In this document: in pieces, positions 57,680 through 64,000 of the stretch | How the letters are laid out: the number at the start of each line of letters is the position of its first letter | Position numbering within the stretch: position 1 is the first letter of the stretch | Assembly (NCBI GenBank): GCA_902805475.1 | Contig: CADCSX010000006.1 | Coordinates: forward strand, 1,798,001 to 1,862,000 | Direction of reading: 5' to 3' | DNA: 64,000 bases | Source of the DNA: Entonaema liquescens | Taxonomy: Eukaryota > Ascomycota > Sordariomycetes > Xylariales > Xylariaceae | Notes under the pieces: model-generated | The model's database searches: none | Told to the model about the DNA's origin: nothing | The model's input: the letters and a program-made list of their open reading frames with translations, nothing else | Program-made: the position numbers and the translations under genes

Positions 57680-59284
57680 TCAATACATACCTCCTTCTGA
57701 TTCCGAGGTATCACTGTCCTCTTGCATATGTTGGTCAGGAGGCCAATTGATGAACATTGAATCAATCAGTTCCCCTGAAGAGCGCTCGACTGTGAGATTT
57801 AATGTTAGCAAATTCTTGCTATTTTTAGTACTATTATGGGGCTCATAGATATGCGAAGTATAAGGGGTAATAGACCTACAATCATAGCCTGTCCATTCAG
57901 TAGTATAATTCGATATATTCGTAGTCTTATCCTTATCTTTAAACTCGACAGGGTACGAAGACATGGACTGTACTTGTCTCAGGAAGGAGAGTCGTATGGT
58001 AGAGAGGTTGAATTTGAGCTTTGCCATTTGGCCAAAGAATGAGGCCCAGAGATTGACCTTGTCTGCAGCTAGAATTTGCGTTTGGCTAGAGAAGGTAACC
58101 TTGTGTAGCGAGATTATGCGTAGGCTAGACTTGAACCTCTTGTAAAGGCCGAGAAGATGAGATGGTTCGATGGTTACCATCCCGATTTCCAGCTCCTTCA
58201 AATGCTGGAATGCAGGAGTTTGTGGTATCCGTGGTAGTTTGTCTTGTATATTGTTTCCATTAACTCCTTGATCCATCATTGGCTTGGATAGGGTTAAATT
58301 ATCAGGGAATTTCGGCGGACGACTTAGCCATTGAAAAAGTTGTTTAGGCTCATCTACAGCGCAACTCCGAAAGTTCAATCTCAGGTGCTCTACAGATGGC
58401 GTTTTCGAAAGAAACGACACTAGACTGAGGCCAAGATAACCTTCGTAACCTCCTCCCTTGTTGATAACAAGGGTGGAAAATGAGGTGGGCCCTAAATCGA
58501 GGAAAAGCGTCTTGAGGTCGCCGAGGAAGGGTGCAATCGTTGATTCAAGATAAGAAGGTATGTTGAACGCCAAACTCGGGAGATGACAATTCCTAAGTAT
58601 AACCTCCAACTGAGTAGGACCATGTGTCTCTTTAGCCTTGCCTAGGGCTCGGAGCATGGTTAAGAATATGTGGGAAACGTATTGCAGACGTGATTCCACC
58701 AAGCTAGAGTCAAGATGGCGATTGAACCGGGGTTGATCAAGGGCATGATGTGTCTCCTGGAAGAACGTTGGGGCACCGTAAGCGTGCCAGGTACTGTCCC
58801 CTCCATCGCGATATCGACCAGAAGAGTTGAAGTCTCGCAGTCCGACTGTCTTAAGGTTGGGTAGATTGCAAAGAGCTTCCGAGAGAAGCTGGAGGTCTCG
58901 GCCCGTGGTAATTAAGGCGTGATGGCTCATATATTCTTCACGGAGCTTATTATATGCTACCGCCTGTTCAGCATCGGAGAAGATCTGCATATGAACTGGT
59001 AGACTGGGCAATGCAGGCGGGCGCTCAAGACTAATAATGAGATGGGATATGCTGGGTGCGAATCTGGACTTGGAGATGTCTAGGAGCGCACCGAGACTAA
59101 ACTCGCTAAGCATGAACTGCCTCTTCGTGAAGAATTCATGGGTAAATGACTGGAGGAGAGACACCTCCAGTCGGCGACAAACACAGCGAAGGTTTCCATA
59201 ATCTGAAGTTTTGAGGTAGGAAGATATCTGAAGAAGAACTTCGAGAGGAATATCTAATAAGGGGCTCATATTGTCAACTTCCAT
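57680..59284 (-). CDS. F-box protein
   Basis: A single intronless frame of 534 residues from ATG 59284. Residues 6-40 (MSPLLDIPLEVLLQISSYLK, then a CVCRRLE turn) match the F-box consensus, which binds Skp1 in SCF ubiquitin ligases. The remainder has leucine-rich, repeated strand/helix stretches (NLPNLKTVGLRDF, PSVEHLRLNFRS, FQHLKELEIGMV, SLRIISLHKVTF) that suggest degenerate leucine-rich repeats for substrate binding. The end is acidic and serine-rich. Large numbers of such single-copy F-box proteins occur in fungi and their targets are usually unknown. The GTG-started extension upstream is ignored because this ATG sits directly before the domain. Confidence 0.82.
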   Translation of the reverse strand: MEVDNMSPLLDIPLEVLLQISSYLKTSDYGNLRCVCRRLEVSLLQSFTHEFFTKRQFMLSEFSLGALLDISKSRFAPSISHLIISLERPPALPSLPVHMQIFSDAEQAVAYNKLREEYMSHHALITTGRDLQLLSEALCNLPNLKTVGLRDFNSSGRYRDGGDSTWHAYGAPTFFQETHHALDQPRFNRHLDSSLVESRLQYVSHIFLTMLRALGKAKETHGPTQLEVILRNCHLPSLAFNIPSYLESTIAPFLGDLKTLFLDLGPTSFSTLVINKGGGYEGYLGLSLVSFLSKTPSVEHLRLNFRSCAVDEPKQLFQWLSRPPKFPDNLTLSKPMMDQGVNGNNIQDKLPRIPQTPAFQHLKELEIGMVTIEPSHLLGLYKRFKSSLRIISLHKVTFSSQTQILAADKVNLWASFFGQMAKLKFNLSTIRLSFLRQVQSMSSYPVEFKDKDKTTNISNYTTEWTGYDCRSITPYTSHIYEPHNSTKNSKNLLTLNLTVERSSGELIDSMFINWPPDQHMQEDSDTSESEGGMY

Positions 59285-60119
59285 GATTTTGAGATTCACG
59301 GTCGTAGTGTTGACGGATTGGGAAAATGGGGGCGGGATGAATTAGTTGTCGATATTGGTAATGGTAATTGGACAGGAGAGAGAGAGGGGCAGAACAAGTA
59401 TCCAGACGCAAAGACGGCTTGGATTGAATTGATAGGTAGGGGGTATCTGGGGTATCTGTAGAAATAGAAAAGATGGGGAAAACGGGAAAAAGAATTTAGA
59501 ATTGAAGCCGGTTTGTTTTTTTGTTTTAAAGCTGTTTGCTCCTTCATTACTTTTCCAACTTCCAGGCAGAATGGGGGTCGATACTGTATGATATCTCCAG
59601 GCAGCTGCTAGGTTAGGTCGTTAGCTAGCTAGAATGGGTGAGGCAGCAGCACTGTACCTGCCTAAGTCTAGACGGTCCAGACGGTTGCGATTGGTCCAGG
59701 TGTCTTAAAGGGGGAACGGCCGTATGCGATCCGTGCATACTATGCACATAAGAGTTTATTTTATCAATCGCACACGCGCACCTGCACATACGTAACTTCG
59801 CCAACCACAAGCATCCGCGCACCTGCACAGCTATTCACAGGTATTTCATGGGAAGCACGGAGAGCACGAAAGTACATACTTCTTAGGTACTCACTTTCCA
59901 ATTGATTCGCATGGAATTAGGACCGTGTGAATTATCTAAATATAGGTAGTTCCGACGGGTGTGAACTCCGAAATACCTATTACCTATAACTATGTAAAGT
60001 ACCTTCACGTTTTCTAAGGGGTAATAATTCATTTCCCCTGAAGCGGTAGCTAACCGCTGTCATATTGCTAACTACCAAATCCTTTTATGCCTGATCAATA
60101 TCCAAATAAAACCAACGCT
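59285..60119. other. 0.8-kb region between F-box and NCS1 genes
   Basis: Promoter/leader of the F-box gene and 3' flank of the NCS1 gene. No gene, repeat array or RNA is supported. Confidence 0.5.
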
Positions 60120-61987
60120 TCATATCCCTTTCATTGTATCCATATCATACAGCTTTTGATGATTCTTGTCGTACTTATTACCAATATCCGCTTCCTCGTC
60201 AAATTCCTCGTGCTGACTGCTTTCGTCGTAGGCAAGTCTGACCTCATCTATCTGGTCGCCCACTTCCATCCACGTATCGCTGCAGGCTGGGATGGGGAAT
60301 AGCTTGCATAATGCCCAGTACATTCCCCCAGAAATAATAAACCCGCAGAAGAAATTAAAATTGTAGATGTAAGTTGCCCCTATGGGAACATTGCCACCAT
60401 TCACCGCCCCAGCGAATCCAACCACGTTGATAAGAATGCCACTGATATATGCGGCATATGCTCTCCAATGAAAGCCATAAGTAAAAAAGTACGGTCCCGT
60501 CTTACGAGCGTCATATAGCTCCCTGATTTCGAGATAGCCTCTTCGGACTAAGTAATAATCGCTGCACATGACACCCGCTATTGAGCTGAGAAAGACCGAA
60601 TAAGATGAGAGATAAGTCGTAAATTGGTTACTTGATGTTAGTAAATTATAGGGGCACATGGCTAAGCCAACAGCCGCACATATATAGCCGCCGCGCCGAA
60701 TATTGATGAACCGTGGAAGCAGTGCCGTCATGTCCGTCCCCGCCGAAACCGAGTTCGCTGCGATATTCGTACCTAGCTGAGCTAGGGCAAAAGCGAGCGA
60801 GATGATGAAGACTCCAAATCTCTGGCCAGAACTAGCGTCATCAATAAATCTCTAGGAGATCAAGCGGATCCCAGATTGGTTCACTCCCAGGGTAGATGAT
60901 AACCGAGCTAGATGAGACCAATATGCCGATCAAGGAAGTAATGGCGAAACCAATAGGAATCGTAAAAAGCTGCGACCAAAGCGCATCACGAGGCTTGGTT
61001 GAGAAACGAGTAAAGTCGGGATCATTCACAATGAGTGTTGCAAAGTTGGCAATGGAACTCATAACGCCCTTAATAAACTGCCAAGCAAGGTCGCTACCTT
61101 CGACGGTTGCTTTTTGCCGAACAATGGGTCCCGGACCCCCGGCGCGAACAAGAGCCCAGATCAAGAAAGCGATGCCCGCACAAGGGACGAAGTAAGCCTT
61201 CACCGTGAACAGATGTCGAATTTTATGCACGGGAAACCAGATGGCCGGTAACGACAGGAGCCAGAAGAGGAAAAAAGAGACGTAATCAGCGGTTGTGGTC
61301 CCTGAGCCCTCGGGGAATGAATTGGGGATAGTTTTGCGATCCTGTAAGGCATTAGAGATTCAACTTCGGGGTGCGAATATGACAATCCGACCAAACTTAC
61401 CCAGCTAAGCCAGATGGATCGGATCATGAGATATACGCAATGTCCACCAATATACGACTGTACGCCATACCAAATACACGCCATAGCAGCACGATTAAAT
61501 ACGGGCCAGAGGCAGCCCCAGATCCCAAAACTCGATCGGTTCACAACCGGGAAGCCGATATGATACATAGCTCCGATGCGACCGGTCATGCATATGAAGC
61601 CTCCAGCAATTGCGTATCCGATCCATACGCATAGCCAAGACTGCCACCACGAGAGTCCACCCACGATCATAGACGAGCTAATCATCCACGTGTTGATGTT
61701 AAAGGAATCGGCAATCCAAAAGCCAACGAAGTTCCACGCTCCCCATTGGCGACGCTCAGGCTCGACGGGTTTAAGATCATTGTTTGTTAACTGATTTTGG
61801 TTGGTTGGTTAGTACTGTGATTGGTTCTATTGGCTACTTTTTCATAGTATGATATCGGATGCCGAGAATGAGATGGGTAAAACGGATTCAGCCTTACCAT
61901 CAACTGGGCCACAGTGAGGCCATCTTCGTTATCTACGGCGGCTTTATCCACCCAATTACTGATCCTCGAATTATGAAGCCTTTCCAT
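60120..61987 (-). CDS. NCS1 family nucleobase/allantoin permease (frameshift present)
   Basis: Exons complement(60120..61341, 61401..61790, 61898..61987) give about 566 residues if one surplus base is skipped. Conserved NCS1 (Fur/Dal4/Fcy-related) blocks: NDLKPVEPERRQWGAWNFVG, FWIADSFNINTWMISSSM, GRIGAMYHIGFPVVNRSSFG, NDPDFTRFSTKPRDALWSQL, LAQLGTNIAANSVSAGTDM and LLPRFINIRRGGYICAA. About twelve hydrophobic helices are expected at the plasma membrane, importing uracil, allantoin or a related compound by proton symport; the substrate is not decidable here. Within exon 3 the frame runs DPLDLLEIY then TGA (60841-60843), and the following conserved sequence DDASSGQRFG is in the next frame. No GT-AG intron removes this. 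The start is uncertain: the frame is open further upstream, and ATG 61987 is the first in frame. Three GATA-containing repeats lie 150 bp upstream. Confidence 0.88.
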
Positions 61988-62136
61988 CGCAACGACCAAT
62001 CCGGAGGACCCTGGACTAAATGGGGTCGAAGGAGTTTCGCTACGTTTAGGTAATTTTCGAGTAATGGTAACTAAACGCACGTGTGTCGAGTTCTCACATG
62101 TATGACGCGCGACCCAGTCGGAGGAAGGGTACCTTA

Positions 62137-62163
62137 GGTTAGATAGGTTAGATAGGTTAGATA
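62137..62163. promoter_or_regulatory. three tandem GGTTAGATA repeats with GATA cores
   Basis: Three perfect nine-base copies put GATA cores on the plus strand, two followed by G (HGATAR matches). They lie about 150-175 bp upstream of the NCS1 start on its promoter side. Nitrogen GATA factors (AreA/NIT2) bind clustered sites of this kind in purine and allantoin uptake genes, so nitrogen control of this permease is a reasonable inference. Confidence 0.45.
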
Positions 62164-62796
62164 CCTAGGTAAGTGGTAGGATAATTAGATTTGTTTTGAT
62201 GGTATTAAAACATCCTATATCGAAACTCTAGGTTTTTAAACCTTGAGTGCGTGATACCAACCCTAATTATAACGTGGGAAAGTAGATATAGATATATACA
62301 TATATATATTCTATTCCAAGATAAATAAAATTAAAAAGGAAAGGAAAGATACCTGAAGAAGAGCAATAATAATAAGTATTACATCCGTCAAGCCATCATG
62401 ATTACCTAGGCCATTAATCCCTACAGTACTTGCGATATCTTGCCTAGTACATACAGCGTACAGTAGGGGGTTACTATGTATGACCATGTACCTACTAACT
62501 AACCTATGTACGTCCCCAGACCAGGAGACCAAGAGATCAGGGAATTATTCCCCCACACTCTGCACACTACAAACCTCCAAAAAGTGATCATCTTGTTAGT
62601 ATCGTACCTTGTCTGCGTATGTATGTGTGCATGTGGCTAGACGGTTAGGTACATTCCTAAACATAACGAATCCATCTTAACCAATTTACTTCGGTGTCGC
62701 CGCCAATAGAGATAAGCCAGTTGAAGATAAGGTGCTGATTGGTCGAGACCGATTGGAATGGCGTTGGTTGGACATTCGATCGTACTTGATATGGTC

Positions 62797-62902
62797 GTTT
62801 CAGGCTTAGCGGTAGCCGGGGCTTAAGGGTCCCCCCTGGTCTACGAGGATCATCAGCCCCGCTGAAACCCCATGCGTCCCGCAGATTATGACGCTACCGC
62901 TA
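62797..62902. other. overlapping inverted repeats, possible structured element
   Basis: Three arm pairs are exact: GTTTCAG (62797-62803) with 62862-62868; TAGCGGTAGC (62807-62816) with 62893-62902; CGGGGCT (62817-62823) with 62855-62861. The second pair crosses the first, so the folds are alternative or pseudoknotted. The block is far more GC-rich than its AT-rich surroundings. Confidence 0.6.
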
Positions 62903-64000
62903 TCTGCTATCTGCAAATTATGTCATCTCATCGAGCAATTCTTTGCAAAAATTCTCCGCGTAAAGCGTAAGCCTAGCCTTCTTGGCCCTTCCCAGCTCTT
63001 TTTATCGTCCAATCAACTTGTGCGATAGCCCCTCCAGCTTTAGCATTATCGGATACTTACGCTGATATCTTTGGCCCTTATCCGGATAGTGGAACATACA
63101 ATTAAGTTGTTACTTTTCTGGTCTTTATGTGTGTCCATTTCGTGTCTACATCCGATATATCCAGGAAGGGGTATAAGCAGGAAGTGAGAAAACAACTCAC
63201 TTGTTCCATAATGAATCATGAACACATCTTAATCCGAGACTATATCATTGATATAGCTAGAAACCGGTTTGTTCTGGTTAGTTGGTGCCTAGGTTTCGGT
63301 AGTCAAAGAGCCCAGTGCTTGGATTATATATAAGTACCTAACCTCTAATGCAACCATAAGAATATATAATTCACACGATCCGCCATGAAATATATACGAT
63401 AGAGACCAAACGTCGAATTTATAACCACTATGAGACATCATAGACAAAGAAGAGCTACGTATACACATATATATACCCCGGATTCCACTCAGTCTAATCT
63501 GTACTTTTCGCCTAACTGTCCCTATATCGCAAGATAATCTTAGGAGGCAAGGACACGATTCACCTTATTGCGGACTTTATATCACGCTTATATACACATT
63601 GGTCAGCCTTTCGTGCCCAAGAGGCATAATGCTCAGCATGAATTTTAGTGACTATGCTTCTAGCATGGAGATTTCGAAGTTGTACTCCCAGAGTTAAGAT
63701 ATAAGACCAAGAGCCAAGTCTAAGATACCTTAGGGATATTCAGATCAAACCTAGGTAACCAACATGGCTTATAATCCAAAAGCGACACGAAGATGAGTAA
63801 CATATACCGATAAGAAACATTCGAAACAACTGTATTGTTCGTGATATAACCATCACATTCTCCCATGGCCGTTTTATATTATTGTTTAGGATAAGCATAT
63901 ATTTTCGGGATTTTCCGCTCAAATTATTATTTCTTTTCTATATCGATACAGCATTTAAAGCTAATTATATCCTGATAACTCGAATAACCAAGAAAAACCA

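Larger units (their letters stand above)
61988..64000. other. 2-kb region upstream of the NCS1 gene to window end
   Basis: Holds the NCS1 promoter with the GATA repeats (62137-62163), AT-rich sequence, and a set of overlapping inverted repeats at 62797-62902. No coding frame is supported to the window end. Confidence 0.5.

Noticed and set aside
50221..62000. idea of a metabolite or nutrient gene cluster (AA9, lyase, hydrolase, F-box, permease)
   Set aside because: No core biosynthetic enzyme, no pathway regulator, and the genes belong to unrelated processes.

Overview
The window is nuclear DNA of a filamentous ascomycete, most likely a Sordariomycete; a Xylariales-like fungus would fit but is not proven. 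The evidence is short GT-AG introns of about 50-150 bp, compact genes on both strands, a 4351-residue cytoplasmic dynein heavy chain, a SreA-type two-finger GATA factor, Svf1, an AA9 lytic polysaccharide monooxygenase and an NCS1 permease. I see no intact transposon, CRISPR array, rRNA or convincing tRNA.

Layout: a COPI-associated Golgi membrane protein (230-761 +); the iron regulator sreA (1579-3368 -); dynein heavy chain (6383-19557 -); a Gln/Pro-rich AFT/FAR1-type DNA-binding protein (21726-23572 -); an F-box-like hypothetical protein (26280-27342 +); a 993-residue zinc-finger protein (29150-32487 -); a membrane GNAT-like protein (36407-37210 +); a divergent histone H4 variant (37598-38479 -); svf1 (39546-40856 -); mitochondrial ribosomal protein uL11m (41295-41827 +); an Hrk1/Npr1-type kinase (44505-47156 +); hsp10 (47953-48591 +); an AA9 LPMO (50221-51588 +); cystathionine gamma-lyase (52985-54266 +); a secreted alpha/beta hydrolase (55698-57277 +); an F-box protein (57680-59284 -); and an NCS1 nucleobase permease (60120-61987 -). 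It is a housekeeping neighbourhood with a few accessory secreted or transport genes. The order does not suggest a metabolite cluster. Loose themes are nutrient control (sreA, the Npr1-like kinase, the NCS1 permease, cysteine synthesis) and secretion (COPI protein, Svf1, AA9, hydrolase).

Two things stand out. The first is the H4 variant. Its 122-residue protein is split over seven coding exons, including exons of 16 and 17 nt. It keeps residues of the canonical tail and first helix almost unchanged, but has a rewritten C-terminal half and an added tail. The second is that six otherwise convincing genes (21726-23572, 44505-47156, 50221-51588, 52985-54266, 55698-57277, 60120-61987) read through only if the frame shifts, always by a net +1, with no canonical intron that explains it. 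The 12.3-kb dynein exon is intact. Assembly indels are the sober explanation, but several shifts can be placed exactly on an in-frame stop codon, so read-level and RNA evidence is worth having.

Exon boundaries below were placed by eye from splice signals and reading-frame continuity, without transcripts.
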